A DNA stretch of 64,000 nucleotides, taken from contig NZ_CZRP01000012.1 of the NCBI RefSeq assembly GCF_001458115.1, positions 186,001-250,000 on the forward strand, given 5' to 3'. Below are positions 47,354 to 58,574 of this stretch, piece by piece. A program made the position numbers and the translations under genes. The notes under the pieces were generated by a model. It saw only the letters and a list, made by a program, of their open reading frames with translations. It was not told the DNA's origin and ran no database searches. Each line of letters starts with the position of its first letter. Position 1 is the first letter of the stretch. Source of the stretch: Gracilibacillus massiliensis. Its GTDB lineage: Bacteria; Bacillota; Bacilli; Bacillales; Amphibacillaceae.

Positions 47354-47855
47354 AAGCAAGGAAAGTATATAATCCACGGTATCAAGGTATTTGTTATCAA
47401 AGTAGTCATTTTGAGATGTAGTGTGTAGTAATCCACTGCTACGGCTGTCCACTTCCCTTTCCGTGGCGTTTTCCCTTCAGCTAACTTTTTCGAGCACAAA
47501 CCGCTCAAAAAAGTGGATCTTCAGGGAAAACAGATGCCACAGGAGTGGAAGCGGACGGCCTTGGCTATGAAGTGGTTCTACAACGTTTGTAACAGCTAAC
47601 ATGTTGAGGTTTATGAACAACAATATGAAAAAAACTCGCCATTTCACTACTTACTCCCATTGTAGTGGATCATTTAGCGCAGGCGGCCACTTCGACTCCT
47701 AAGGGATCAGCGTGATCTGAAGATCCACTTTTGTAAAGTGAACTTCTTTACAAAAGTTAGCTGAAGACACGCCCCTTGGAAAGCGAAGTGGGCAAGCCGT
47801 AGCGGGTTTTACATCTATTATCAATTTCAAAATTACTACTAAAAGGACCGGGTGG
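47353..47855 (+). repeat. Repeat M1: ~0.5 kb two-hairpin palindromic element
   Basis: The element is collinear with M2 (51273-51817) in the same orientation. It starts AGCAAGGAAAGTATATAATCC and ends TACTAAAAGGACCGGGTGG. The first hairpin (about 47447-47560) has TGTCCACTTCCCTTTCC, TTCAGCTAAC, GTGGATCTTCAGG and GGAGTGGAAGCGGAC. The second (about 47686-47800) has GGCCACTTCGACTCC, CTGAAGATCCAC, GTTAGCTGAAG and GAAGTGGGC. Related in plan to L1, L2 and N1. The 650-base gap between rpmA and spo0B has no gene. Confidence 0.85.
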
Positions 47856-47875
47856 GCTTTCCCGGTTTTTCTTTT
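47847..47875 (+). terminator. Terminator-like hairpin at the M1 border
   Basis: ACCGGG pairs with CCCGGT, followed by TTTTTCTTTT. Copy M2 ends with the same left arm but lacks the right arm. Confidence 0.5.
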
Positions 47876-47928
47876 GAGAAAAAGTAACCAGTGCTTTTAT
47901 ACATATAGATGAAACAATAGCTTTAATG

Positions 47929-47937
47929 TGCTATAAT
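47929..47937 (+). promoter_or_regulatory. Extended -10 upstream of spo0B
   Basis: TGCTATAAT carries a perfect -10 with the TG extension, 28 bases before the spo0B start; no clear -35 is visible. Confidence 0.4.
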
Positions 47938-47964
47938 TTGCTTATTGTGTGAGGAGTGAGCGGT

Positions 47965-48477
47965 TTGAAAGAACAAGATGTAGTCGAAATGTTGCGTCAT
48001 TATCGACATGATTGGTTAAATGACTTGCAGCTTATTTTGGGCTATGCTCAATTGGGGAAACTAGATAAAATACAAAGTAAAATAACGGATATAATAGATA
48101 GATCGAATCAAGAGCGTGGCTTAGACCGCTTAAACATACCGAAAACATTTGTATGGCTCTATCAATTAAATTGGAGATCGGATTCATTTGAACTGCAATT
48201 TCAATCTTTGATGGATCAACAAACGGTAATTATCGATGATGATGCCTTATTATCTAACATACAAAAGATATTTCAAATATTACCTTCTTATCAGAAGGAA
48301 TATCAGCAATATAACGGAACGCTTATTTTTAAAGAATTGAATCATACGTTACATATTCACTTAACCTTCGATTTGGACTGGAATGATTTATCCGCACTAA
48401 AACAGGAGTTACAATCATTACCATTTATCAAAGCAGTAAAAGAAGAGAAACTATTACGTATCGAATGGCAAGAATAA
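47965..48477 (+). CDS. spo0B: Sporulation phosphotransferase Spo0B
   Basis: Spo0B passes phosphate from Spo0F to Spo0A in the phosphorelay. The 170-residue protein has the active-site helix LRHYRHDWLNDLQLILGY with phospho-acceptor His15 (equivalent to His30 in B. subtilis) and a C-terminal degenerate kinase-like domain. I chose TTG 47965, with GAGGAGTGAG just upstream; the GTG at 47956 lies within that site. Followed by obgE, as in B. subtilis. Confidence 0.88.
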   Translation: MKEQDVVEMLRHYRHDWLNDLQLILGYAQLGKLDKIQSKITDIIDRSNQERGLDRLNIPKTFVWLYQLNWRSDSFELQFQSLMDQQTVIIDDDALLSNIQKIFQILPSYQKEYQQYNGTLIFKELNHTLHIHLTFDLDWNDLSALKQELQSLPFIKAVKEEKLLRIEWQE

Positions 48478-48490
48478 AGAAAGAAGGTGA

Positions 48491-49777
<1,287 letters not shown>

Positions 49778-49830
49778 TAGAAGAGATATTTTGTAGCGTG
49801 ATCATCCGATCATATAAAGGGGAATAGTGG

Positions 49831-50283
49831 ATGTCTGCGAAAAAAGAAAAGTTCTATTTAGTAAGAGAAGATTTTTTACCCGACGGAATGAAGAAGACGT
49901 TGGAAGCTAAAAAATTAGTAGAAAGTCATAAAGTAGATTCGATTCACGAAGCGGCACGTCAGGTTGGAGTTTCTCGCAGTGTTTTTTATAAATATCGTGA
50001 TGCTGTTTTTCCGTTTCAACATATGGTAAAAGAACAAATGATTACATTATTTTTTCACTTAGAAGATCAAACAGGAGCATTATCACATTTATTGTCGGTG
50101 GTGGCACAAGCGGGATGTAACATCTTAACCATCCACCAAACGATACCAATACATGGAAAAGCAAACGTAACATTATCTTTAAATACAAATGGAATGACAG
50201 CTGAGATTGATCAACTATTATACGATCTTAAACAAATTGAATTTGTTAATCAGGTGGAAATCTTAAGTTCAGGTGTATCATAA
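49831..50283 (+). CDS. pheB: ACT-domain protein PheB
   Basis: The 150-residue protein has an N-terminal helix-turn-helix-like part ([21 protein letters not shown]) and a C-terminal ACT domain (about 70-145, [20 protein letters not shown]). It lies before pheA as in B. subtilis, where its exact role is unproved. AAGGGGAATAG precedes ATG. Confidence 0.9.
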   Translation: MSAKKEKFYLVREDFLPDGMKKTLEAKKLVESHKVDSIHEAARQVGVSRSVFYKYRDAVFPFQHMVKEQMITLFFHLEDQTGALSHLLSVVAQAGCNILTIHQTIPIHGKANVTLSLNTNGMTAEIDQLLYDLKQIEFVNQVEILSSGVS

Positions 50284-50366
50284 AGTGAATGTCAGACAGT
50301 TATACTGTGATACTGAGAGAGCTTATAAGCAGTGAATTTTTCGTGATCAACTAGGGGGAGCAAGTA

Positions 50367-51248
50367 ATGACAGAAACAATTGGATATCTAGGACCAAAAG
50401 GCACTTTCACCAAAATAGCGGTCGACTCGATGTTTAATGGTGAAGTGAAAAATGGCTACAGTACAATACCAGAATGTATTGACGCTGTTGTAAATGATGA
50501 GGTAACCTATGCCGTTTTACCTCTAGAGAATGCAATTGAAGGTACCGTCAATATAACATTGGACTATCTAATTCAAGCTGAAAAAGTAAAAATAGTAAGT
50601 GAAGTGATTGTTCCAATCCGTCAGCATCTAATGGTTCATCCAGATAATGTTGATAAGTGGGAATCTCTTGAAACAATTTATTCTCATTCCCATGCAATCG
50701 CACAGTGCCATCAGTTTTTACGTAAGAAATTAGAGCATGTTCCAGCACAGTCGATGACTTCAACAGGTGCAGCAGCAGAATTTGTGAGTAAGCATCCTGA
50801 TCAGAATATCGCGGCTATCGCGAACCATTTAGCTGCCAAAGAATATGGACTTTCTATTGTTAAAAAAGATATTCATGATTTTGATAATAATCACACTCGT
50901 TTTGTCGTATTGCATAAAGATCAAAGAGAATTAACGTCAAATAAACTTGAAGAAAAAGGCTATAAAACAACAGTGACAATCACCTTGCCATCGGATCAGC
51001 CTGGTGCTTTACATCAAGTGTTATCAGCCTTTGCATGGCGAAATTTAAACCTATCTAAAATAGAATCCCGTCCGATGAAAACTGGTTTGGGTAACTACTA
51101 TTTCTTAATTGATATCGAGCAAAAGATGGATGAAGTGTTAATACCAAATGCCATCACCGAAATGGAATCATTAGGTTGTAAAGTATCGGTATTAGGAAGT
51201 TATCCCTACTATTTGCATAGTGGAAACGGCGTAACGCTTGCGGTATAA
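50367..51248 (+). CDS. pheA: Prephenate dehydratase
   Basis: It makes phenylpyruvate from prephenate in phenylalanine synthesis. The 293 residues include the substrate-binding GYLGPKGTFT, the LPLENAIEGTV motif, catalytic NNHTRFVVL near residue 180 and a C-terminal ACT domain with the Phe-sensing ESRP motif (KIESRPMKT), so feedback inhibition is expected. GGGGGAGC precedes ATG. The terminator stem uses its last codons. Confidence 0.96.
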   Translation: MTETIGYLGPKGTFTKIAVDSMFNGEVKNGYSTIPECIDAVVNDEVTYAVLPLENAIEGTVNITLDYLIQAEKVKIVSEVIVPIRQHLMVHPDNVDKWESLETIYSHSHAIAQCHQFLRKKLEHVPAQSMTSTGAAAEFVSKHPDQNIAAIANHLAAKEYGLSIVKKDIHDFDNNHTRFVVLHKDQRELTSNKLEEKGYKTTVTITLPSDQPGALHQVLSAFAWRNLNLSKIESRPMKTGLGNYYFLIDIEQKMDEVLIPNAITEMESLGCKVSVLGSYPYYLHSGNGVTLAV

Positions 51249-51272
51249 CCAACCCGCAAGCGTTTTGTTTTA
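51233..51272 (+). terminator. Intrinsic terminator overlapping the pheA stop
   Basis: AACGCTTGCGG (51233-51243) pairs with CCGCAAGCGTT (51254-51264), then TTTTGTTTT. Repeat M2 starts directly after it. Confidence 0.88.
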
Positions 51273-51817
51273 TAAGGTAGGAAAGCATATAATCCTCGGT
51301 ATCAACGTCTTTTCACTGTAGCCATTTTGAAATATAGTGAATATTAATCCCTCGCTACGGCTGTCCACTTCCCTTTCCACGGAATTTTCGCCTAAGCTAA
51401 CTTTAGTAAGCACAGATCGCTTTCTAAAGTGGATCTTAGGCGAAAATCATCCCGTAGGAGTGGAAGCGGACGGCCTACGCTATACAATAGTTCTACATTG
51501 TTTGTGACAGCTAACTTTTCGAGTTTTATTAGCATAAAAGTCGCGATATCCCTACTTACACTGATTGTAGCGTATTATCTAGCGCAGATGGCCACTTCGA
51601 CTCCTAAGGGATCAACGTGATCTGAAGATTAACTTTTGTAAAGTGAACTCATTTACAAAAGTTAGCTGAAGTAACGCCCTCAGGTCTAGGATACACCCCG
51701 AATGTTTGCTTGAGCAAATGTTGACTTATGCCTTATGGGTAAAAGTGAAGTTGGCAAGGCTTAGCGGGTGTTACACCTATTTTTTATTTCAAAATTACTA
51801 CTAAAAGGACCGGGTGG
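51273..51817 (+). repeat. Repeat M2: second copy of M1, direct orientation
   Basis: It starts TAAGGTAGGAAAGCATATAATCC and ends CTACTAAAAGGACCGGGTGG, matching the M1 ends. The first hairpin uses GTGGATCTTAGGCG, the second CTGAAG and GTTAGCTGAAG. About 55 extra bases (51678-51735) relative to M1 match, in reverse, the extra stretch in L2. Frames within it are not genes. Confidence 0.85.
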
Positions 51818-51823
51818 TTTTCC

Positions 51824-52354
51824 TTACTCTACTATAAACCCTTTTTCTTTTAATGCCTGATAAGCTTGGTCGATCTTTCGTTCTTCGTTGGCAACAATGG
51901 TATGATTATGTACGCCGTCTGTCAGTTCTAATAAATATGGGGCGTTTTTAGCCTCTATTTTATTGACAAATTGATCAACATCCGCTCGGCTGCTAATCAG
52001 AAGAGATGCCTTCAAATCCCCATATATGGGATGTTCGATCACCACATTCTCAACGGTTGCCCCAAAGTCAACAATCGTATATAACTCTTCTCTCGTTTCA
52101 TTTCGATCATGTTTACATGCAATAACACGACGATAGTCTTCATTTGCATCATCCATTTTCATATATAGATATCCATTACTAGTAGCAATAATCGGATGAT
52201 CCTGTGCTTTTAATAAGGAAATGTCCTGTACAATAACCTGTCGACTTACATTCGCTTTTTCAGCCAGATCTGTTCCGGTTAAAGGAATTGAGCTATTTTT
52301 CAACCAGGTAACAAGACTTTCGCGTCGTACCTTACCAGTTAACTTTTTTCCCAT
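51824..52354 (-). CDS. nadR: NAD biosynthesis repressor NadR (NiaR, YrxA)
   Basis: The 176-residue regulator has an N-terminal winged helix (LAEKANVSRQVIVQDISLL) and a C-terminal 3H domain with His in CKHDRN, IEHPIYGD and DGVHNHT, which binds nicotinate and metal. It represses the NAD genes when niacin is present. It is co-transcribed with nadS, overlapping it by 23 bases; AGGAGG lies 12 bases before its ATG. A likely operator lies at 53550-53580. Confidence 0.92.
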   Translation of the reverse strand: MGKKLTGKVRRESLVTWLKNSSIPLTGTDLAEKANVSRQVIVQDISLLKAQDHPIIATSNGYLYMKMDDANEDYRRVIACKHDRNETREELYTIVDFGATVENVVIEHPIYGDLKASLLISSRADVDQFVNKIEAKNAPYLLELTDGVHNHTIVANEERKIDQAYQALKEKGFIVE

Positions 52355-53501
52355 AATCTATTCTTTCCTCCTTCATTCGCGCAAAAATTCTATTCGATAT
52401 TTCGATAATTTGTGAAATATCCTGTTCTGTCGTTAGATGGCTAAAGGAAAACCGTATGTATCGTTTACCTTCTTCTCTATCAGAAATAAAAGGTGTAATA
52501 GATCTTGGTATATCTGCATATCCAATACTACACGCACTGCCTGTTGAAATATCAATACCATTACGATTATATTCTAGCATGACATAGTCTCCTTGCACAA
52601 AGTCTGCTATACATCCAACAATACTAGGACATTGCTCAGGTCCGGTGATAGGGCGTAAGGGCACTTGATGCTTTTCTAATTTTTCACAAAAAAGCTCTCG
52701 TATATAGGCTAGGTGTTGTTTGTTTTGATTGATCTGTTGCATTTGCTCTAGAGCAGATGCTGAAAAGGAAGCAATAGCTGGAACATCTACTGTTCCAGGT
52801 CTCAAACCATGTTCATGATTTGTGATCACAGGATGTGGTGATAGTGTCACTTCTGGGTGAAAATAAATAGCCCCCACACCTTTTGGACCAAATACCTTAT
52901 GGCTAGAGATCGTTAAACAATCAACATAAGGCAAAATGGGTTCTAAATTCATTTTACCAAATGATTGAACGACGTCACTATGAAAATAGATGTTTTTATC
53001 TTCTAATTGTTTTCCTATTTCTGCAATTGGTTGTATGATCCCTGTTTCACCACTAACATGCTGAATGGAAACTAGGCTTGTATGCGGCTGAATAGCATTC
53101 AAGAGCTCTTCTATGTTAATTTGTCCATCCTCGCCTAGCGGAAGAAAGGTAACTTCAAATTCTTCTGATTTTGATAACTCCTTTAAATGATAATATAGAG
53201 AACTATGCTCTGCTTCTGAAGCAATGATATGTTTTCTCCCTTTAATAGGGGATGCACGAAGTAAGGTATCAATTGCTAAAAGGTTACTTTCTGTTCCACC
53301 ACTAGTAAAAACAATTTGTCTTGATTGTGTATGAAAGATTTCTGCTAGTATTGCTCTTGCTTTTTCTAATATATCCATCGCTTTCCCGCCTGTATCATGC
53401 AAACTACTTGCATTGCCATAAAAGTTTTTCGCAACATCTTGATAGACTTCTAAGGCAATATCAGACATTGGAGTTGTTGCTGCATAATCACAATAAACCA
53501 T
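52332..53501 (-). CDS. nifS: Cysteine desulfurase NadS (NifS-like)
   Basis: The 389-residue class V PLP enzyme has the cofactor lysine in SSHKVFGPKG and the catalytic Cys in GSACSIG. In B. subtilis the gene beside nadB supplies sulfur for the iron-sulfur cluster of NadA. It is divergent from nadBCA and shares their control region. GGAAG precedes the ATG at 53501. Confidence 0.93.
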   Translation of the reverse strand: MVYCDYAATTPMSDIALEVYQDVAKNFYGNASSLHDTGGKAMDILEKARAILAEIFHTQSRQIVFTSGGTESNLLAIDTLLRASPIKGRKHIIASEAEHSSLYYHLKELSKSEEFEVTFLPLGEDGQINIEELLNAIQPHTSLVSIQHVSGETGIIQPIAEIGKQLEDKNIYFHSDVVQSFGKMNLEPILPYVDCLTISSHKVFGPKGVGAIYFHPEVTLSPHPVITNHEHGLRPGTVDVPAIASFSASALEQMQQINQNKQHLAYIRELFCEKLEKHQVPLRPITGPEQCPSIVGCIADFVQGDYVMLEYNRNGIDISTGSACSIGYADIPRSITPFISDREEGKRYIRFSFSHLTTEQDISQIIEISNRIFARMKEERIDYGKKVNW

Positions 53502-53549
53502 CTAATCTTCCTTTCGTGAAAAAAAATACTTGTCTTATTAGATATTATA

Positions 53550-53580
53550 TGTAAAGATATCTGTAAAGACAACTGTAAAC
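53550..53580. promoter_or_regulatory. Putative NadR (NiaR) operator: three TGTAAA repeats
   Basis: TGTAAAGATATC, TGTAAAGACAAC and TGTAAACTGG start at 53550, 53562 and 53574, a 12-base period. The middle unit read on the other strand is TGTCTTTACAG, like the NadR sites known in Bacillales. The array fills the 93-base gap between divergent nadS-nadR and nadBCA, the expected site for control of both. Confidence 0.65.
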
Positions 53581-53594
53581 TGGAGTGGAAGAAT

Positions 53595-55133
53595 TTGCGA
53601 CAAAAAGTAGTTATTATAGGAGCAGGCATTGCGGCACACGTTCTGGCTAGTAAATTATATAGCCACGCTGACGTCACCATGATTACAAAAAAGAAATGGA
53701 ACAATAGCAATTCTTTTCGCGCGCAAGGCGGAGTTGCAGCAGCTATCGCTACTAATGATCATTGGCGCATGCACTTAGAAGATACTTTAAAAGCAGGTGT
53801 ATATCATAATAATCAAGCGATAACAGAATTGTTGGTAAAGGAAGGACAAGCTATTTTAAAAACACTGCTAGGGCAAGGCTTTCCAGCGGATAAAGACATG
53901 AGTGGTCAAATTTTATTGGGAAAAGAAGGGGCACATAATAAGCGAAGAATTATTCATGCTGGTGGTGATCAGACTGGGAAATATGTCATTCAATACTATC
54001 AGCAGCTTTTACGAAATAAGGTAACGTTAATAGAAAACCAACTAGCAGTGGATTGTGTGATAGAGGAGGGTTGTTGTAGAGGTATCATAACAATCGATAA
54101 CAAGGAAGAGTACATATTTCATCAAGCAGATCATGTTGTAATTGCTACAGGTGGATATAGCGCGATTTATGATACAACATCCAATGATGAAACAACTACA
54201 GGAGATGGAATCGCAATTGCCTATCGAGCAGGTGCTGCTATTAGTGACCTGGAATTTGTCCAATTTCACCCGACGATGCTTTCTATACCGGAAAAGCAAA
54301 ACTTTCTCATCTCAGAAGCAGTAAGAGGGGAGGGAGCGATTCTTATTGACCGTGACGGAAAAGCAATTATGGAGGGAAGGCATCCTCAAAAAGATTTAGC
54401 ACCAAGAGATGTCGTTTCAAGAGTAATTACATCTGAAATTTTTAATGGTAATGACATATTTTTAGATATTAATCATGTTAACCATTTTTCTCAAAGATTT
54501 CCTTTTATTACATCAATATGTGAAAGGTATAACATAGATTGGAAAAAAGGTATAATTCCGGTTCAACCAGGTGCCCATTTCACAATGGGGGGAGTGGAAA
54601 CGAATGAACATGGAGAGACCAGTATTCCTAGACTATACGCTGTAGGTGAAACAGCTTGCAACTATGTTCATGGTGCAAATCGTCTTGCTAGTAATTCCTT
54701 ATTAGAAGGGATTGTCTTTGCTACAAGATTAGCGGATTTTATACGTAATCAAAAACCACTTACATCAAGTACAGCAGCTTCAATTACACAAAAAGAAGAT
54801 ATGGGCAGTTTCGCTCTTCCAGAAAAAGCTGTTCTTAGAAAAAGGATGACTGCTTTTGTTGGCATTAATCGAGAATCTAATAGTCTAAGAAAAATGTCAG
54901 ACTGGTTAAGTCAATTTATCATTATCAAAGATAAACAACTTTACCATCATTCTTTTTCAAAGAAGCAAATTGAACTGCAACATATGTTGCTTGTTGCGAG
55001 TTTAGTAACCAAGGCAGCGGAAATTAGAACAGAAAGTAGAGGTGCACACTATAGAACAGATTATCCTGCTCTTGTAGCGACTTGGCGAGAAAAAAGAGTA
55101 TATCATCAGTTAAAAAGAGGAGTTGAAGTATGA
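53595..55133 (+). CDS. nadB: L-aspartate oxidase NadB
   Basis: The flavoprotein oxidises aspartate to iminoaspartate, first step of de novo NAD synthesis. The 512 residues have the FAD motif GAGIAAHVLA at the N-terminus, SFRAQGGVAAAI, HFTMGGVETNEHGET and the C-terminal RGAHYRTDYP. TTG start at 53595 after GGAGTGG. It overlaps nadC by 4 bases. Confidence 0.96.
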   Translation: MRQKVVIIGAGIAAHVLASKLYSHADVTMITKKKWNNSNSFRAQGGVAAAIATNDHWRMHLEDTLKAGVYHNNQAITELLVKEGQAILKTLLGQGFPADKDMSGQILLGKEGAHNKRRIIHAGGDQTGKYVIQYYQQLLRNKVTLIENQLAVDCVIEEGCCRGIITIDNKEEYIFHQADHVVIATGGYSAIYDTTSNDETTTGDGIAIAYRAGAAISDLEFVQFHPTMLSIPEKQNFLISEAVRGEGAILIDRDGKAIMEGRHPQKDLAPRDVVSRVITSEIFNGNDIFLDINHVNHFSQRFPFITSICERYNIDWKKGIIPVQPGAHFTMGGVETNEHGETSIPRLYAVGETACNYVHGANRLASNSLLEGIVFATRLADFIRNQKPLTSSTAASITQKEDMGSFALPEKAVLRKRMTAFVGINRESNSLRKMSDWLSQFIIIKDKQLYHHSFSKKQIELQHMLLVASLVTKAAEIRTESRGAHYRTDYPALVATWREKRVYHQLKRGVEV

Positions 55134-55975
55134 ATCACCTAGCATTAAAACAACAATTAAAAGCTTTTTTCAATGAAGATATAGGTAGCGGAGATAAAAC
55201 TTGTGAGGCACTATTTCACGACCACTACCAAGAAGGCCATGGCAAATTTATTGCAAAACAAAATGGTGTGTTTGCAGGAGAAAAAATTTTGCAAGAAGCG
55301 TATTCACTTTACGATTCTGATATTGCTGTAAAACTACCTAGAAGAGATGGGGATATCGTACAAAAAGGAGACGTAATCGCCGAAGTAACAGGTAAGTATC
55401 ACCACTTATTGACATCAGAAAGAGTTATTTTAAATTTAATTCAGCGTATCAGTGGAATAGCAACGATGACACAAAAAGTAGTGAATGCTTTAGGTAACGA
55501 CAAAATAAAAGTAGTCGATACGAGAAAGACAACGCCAGGCTTGCGAATGATCGAGAAATATGCCGTTCGTTGTGGTGGTGGTTTCAATCATCGATTTGGT
55601 TTGGATGATGCGATTATGTTGAAGGATAACCATATCGCTGCTGTCGGTTCCATTGAAGCAGCTGTAAAGAAAATCAGAGAAGTATCAGGCCATATGGTAA
55701 AAATTGAAGTCGAAATTGAACAGGAACAACACTTACAAGAAGCAATTGATGCTGGTGTGGATGTGATCATGTTTGATAATATGTCGTCAGAGCAAATCAA
55801 TCGTCTTATTGATCAAGTGCCAACTCATATTCTCACAGAAGCGTCAGGTAACATTACATTAGAGAACATCCATCATTATAAAGAAACTCGGGTCGATATG
55901 ATTTCATTAGGTTTTTTAACCCATTCGGCCCCAGGATTAGACATTAGTTTTAATCTAACGGAGGGAACGAAATGA
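55130..55975 (+). CDS. nadC: Quinolinate phosphoribosyltransferase NadC
   Basis: The 281-residue enzyme converts quinolinate and PRPP to nicotinate mononucleotide. Motifs include [10 protein letters not shown] near the N-terminus, [25 protein letters not shown] and [11 protein letters not shown]. It overlaps nadB and nadA by 4 bases each, so nadBCA is one translationally coupled operon. Confidence 0.96.
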   Translation: MNHLALKQQLKAFFNEDIGSGDKTCEALFHDHYQEGHGKFIAKQNGVFAGEKILQEAYSLYDSDIAVKLPRRDGDIVQKGDVIAEVTGKYHHLLTSERVILNLIQRISGIATMTQKVVNALGNDKIKVVDTRKTTPGLRMIEKYAVRCGGGFNHRFGLDDAIMLKDNHIAAVGSIEAAVKKIREVSGHMVKIEVEIEQEQHLQEAIDAGVDVIMFDNMSSEQINRLIDQVPTHILTEASGNITLENIHHYKETRVDMISLGFLTHSAPGLDISFNLTEGTK

Positions 55976-57072
55976 GTATAGCATCCTTATTTACAACACA
56001 TCAACAATTACCGGAAAAGTATCAACAAATGGATGAAAATGAAATGAAAGAACGAATAACAGCTATTAAACAACAAATGGGTGATTCGTTATTTATACCA
56101 GGGCATCATTATCAAAAAGATGAAGTAATTCAATTTGCTGATTCCAGAGGAGATTCATTGCAATTAGCGCAAGTGTCGGCACAGCAGAGTGCTAGGTACA
56201 TCGTTTTTTGCGGGGTCCATTTTATGGCAGAGACAGCGGATATTTTAACTAATGATCAACAAAAGGTCATCCTACCAGATATGCGTGCAGGGTGTTCGAT
56301 GGCGGATATGGCAGATGATCAGCAAACAGAAGAAGCATGGGAAATACTATCAAGTTATTATGGAGATACTGTACTGCCACTAACTTATGTAAATTCAACA
56401 GCAGCGATTAAATCGTTTGTAGGAGAACACGGTGGAGCAACTGTTACTTCATCTAATGCTAAGAAAATGGTCATGTGGGCATTGGAACAAAAGCAACGAT
56501 TATTATTTTTACCTGACCAGCATTTAGGTCGGAATACAGCAGTAGAATTGGGAGTTCCACTTGATCAAATGGCAGTATGGGATCCGATTGCCAAGCACTT
56601 AGAATATGAAGGGGATAGAGATAATGTTCGTATTATTTTATGGAAAGGACATTGCTCCGTACATGAGAACTTTACCGTTAAAAATATCAAACAAGTTCGT
56701 ACAAACCATCCCAAGATGAACATTATCGTTCACCCAGAGTGTACATACGAAGTGGTTCAACAGTCGGATCAATCTGGCTCAACAAAATATATTATTGAAA
56801 CGATTAAGAATGCACCAGCAGGAAGTGAGTGGGCAATTGGAACGGAAATGAATTTAGTGAACCGGATTATCAAAGAGCATCCAGATAAACATATCATTTC
56901 CTTAAATCCTTTTATGTGTCCGTGTCTAACGATGAATCGAATTGATCTTCCTCATTTACTTTGGTCATTAGAAGAAGTGCAACAAAATAAATCGACGAAT
57001 CAAATAACAGTAGATGACAATATTGCTAGAAATGCAAAGCTGGCGTTAGATAGAATGTTGTCTCTATCTTAA
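55972..57072 (+). CDS. nadA: Quinolinate synthase NadA
   Basis: The 4Fe-4S enzyme condenses iminoaspartate with dihydroxyacetone phosphate. The 366 residues have [14 protein letters not shown] near residue 44, cluster-ligand candidates in [22 protein letters not shown] and [10 protein letters not shown], and HPECTYEVV near 262. Sulfur for the cluster presumably comes from NadS encoded at 52332. Confidence 0.96.
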   Translation: MSIASLFTTHQQLPEKYQQMDENEMKERITAIKQQMGDSLFIPGHHYQKDEVIQFADSRGDSLQLAQVSAQQSARYIVFCGVHFMAETADILTNDQQKVILPDMRAGCSMADMADDQQTEEAWEILSSYYGDTVLPLTYVNSTAAIKSFVGEHGGATVTSSNAKKMVMWALEQKQRLLFLPDQHLGRNTAVELGVPLDQMAVWDPIAKHLEYEGDRDNVRIILWKGHCSVHENFTVKNIKQVRTNHPKMNIIVHPECTYEVVQQSDQSGSTKYIIETIKNAPAGSEWAIGTEMNLVNRIIKEHPDKHIISLNPFMCPCLTMNRIDLPHLLWSLEEVQQNKSTNQITVDDNIARNAKLALDRMLSLS

Positions 57073-57073
57073 T

Positions 57074-57121
57074 AAAAAAAGAAGGATATCAAGATAATTA
57101 TACAGATATCCTTCTTTTTTT
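57074..57121 (+). terminator. Intrinsic terminator after nadA
   Basis: AAAAAAAGAAGGATATC pairs with GATATCCTTCTTTTTTT around a 14-base loop. Confidence 0.9.
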
Positions 57122-57220
57122 ATTCAACATTTTAGGCGTATTGCATATGTTGTTAAAGAAGATGGATTAGACCGAGACAAATGCAGTTCCATACTTAACA
57201 TACAGAAAGGAGAAATTATT

Positions 57221-58306
57221 TTGAAAATTCATATTGTGCAAAAAGATGAGACATTATGGAAAATTGCGCAAAAATATGGTGTGAGCTTAGATAATGTTAT
57301 CGCGGCTAACCCCCAAATTTCAAATCCTGAAATGATCATGCCAGGAATGAAAATTAAAATTCCTACTGCTTCAGACAGTAAACAACAAACAGCACCAGGA
57401 AGTAAAAAGCAGCAAGTTGCACCAACACCAAGTCCCACTGCCAAAAAAGATAAACAAGAAGTAAAACCACAGAACCAAATTTTACCGTCAATTGAAGAAG
57501 ACGAAGACAAGAAATGGGAACCACTTAAAAAGGAGATGCCAGCATTGCCTATTCATTTTAATAAGCAACAACCAGCACCACCACAGCCAGCTCCAACGCA
57601 AACATCTCAGGATTTAAAATGGACGCAACTAACAAATAATTTTGAAACAAATATTCATCCGATGCAAATGATGGAGGATGAAAATGATGTGGCAGGGGTA
57701 CAACAACAAATGAAACCTCAACACCAACCTATGCCACAACCGCAACAAATGCCGATGCCTTCACACCATCAAATGCCAATGCAAGCACCCTGTTATTCAA
57801 AAGATGGTATTCCATACGGATTTGGCAATAGTGGACCAGGCCCTATGGGTATGGGTCACATGCAACCATATCCTTTTCCAGATGAATCACAGCCTCAAGT
57901 AATGGGTGCACAGCAACAACCAATGCAAGGTTGGAATCAAGGTCAAATGCCAGCTATGAATCATCCTCAAGGTCAATATGGCCAGCAAATGCCGTGGGGA
58001 CCTTCACAAATGCCACAAAATCAAGGAATGCCAAATATGTCACAACAACCAATGCAACAAATGATGCCACAACAAATGCAAAATCAACAAAACATGCAAC
58101 AGCAACCACAGCAAATGCAGAATCAACAAAACATGCCACAACAAATGTCTGGTGAGCCAATGATTCCACAACCAGGAATGCCTAATTTTCCATTAATGCC
58201 GATGCCATATGGTATGCAAGCACCCCAGCAAATGCCATTCCAACCTTATGGACCAGGTCAACCAATGAAAGACGATTGTGGTTGCGGCGGAAACAGAGAA
58301 GAATAA
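57221..58306 (+). CDS. safA: Spore morphogenetic protein SafA
   Basis: SafA directs inner coat assembly and binds SpoVID. The 361-residue protein begins with a LysM domain (residues 2-49, IHIVQKDETLWKIAQKYGVS), then a Lys/Pro linker and a long low-complexity region rich in Met, Gln and Pro (about 170-345), ending in DDCGCGGNREE. B. subtilis SafA also has a Gln/Met/Pro-rich C-terminal part. TTG start at 57221 after AAAGGAG. The gene follows nadA as in B. subtilis. Confidence 0.88.
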   Translation: MKIHIVQKDETLWKIAQKYGVSLDNVIAANPQISNPEMIMPGMKIKIPTASDSKQQTAPGSKKQQVAPTPSPTAKKDKQEVKPQNQILPSIEEDEDKKWEPLKKEMPALPIHFNKQQPAPPQPAPTQTSQDLKWTQLTNNFETNIHPMQMMEDENDVAGVQQQMKPQHQPMPQPQQMPMPSHHQMPMQAPCYSKDGIPYGFGNSGPGPMGMGHMQPYPFPDESQPQVMGAQQQPMQGWNQGQMPAMNHPQGQYGQQMPWGPSQMPQNQGMPNMSQQPMQQMMPQQMQNQQNMQQQPQQMQNQQNMPQQMSGEPMIPQPGMPNFPLMPMPYGMQAPQQMPFQPYGPGQPMKDDCGCGGNREE

Positions 58307-58311
58307 AGATC

Positions 58312-58348
58312 AAAGACGATTCTATATTAGGATCGTCTTTTTTTTTTT
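58312..58348 (+). terminator. Intrinsic terminator after safA
   Basis: AAAGACGAT pairs with ATCGTCTTT, then a long T-run. The next 225 bases up to the following gene are AT-rich with nothing I can identify. Confidence 0.85.
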
Positions 58349-58574
58349 GGAAAAACTCTTTCATAAATTAGAACATACTATTTAAAAATAACTGATATCT
58401 TTTTTAACGATTTATCTCTTATTTTCAGTTGAAAATGACTATACATACTAAAAATTAAATATGGAAATAGTTTAAAAAATTAACTTCTTGTGAAAGAATT
58501 AGTATTTTATTGTTGAAAATATAGTTTGAAAAACTTGCAATAAGTGAATGAATGAAAGAAGGGAGCTGATCGGA

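Noticed and set aside
47956-47964. GTG start for spo0B at 47956
   Set aside because: This codon lies within the GAGGAGTGAG ribosome binding site; the TTG at 47965 is correctly spaced.
51429-51620. Plus-strand frame within repeat M2
   Set aside because: The matching part of M1 does not keep the frame; the region is structural repeat.
57931-58169. Two overlapping frames, one on each strand, within the safA repeat region
   Set aside because: They arise from low-complexity Gln/Met/Asn codons of safA read in other frames.
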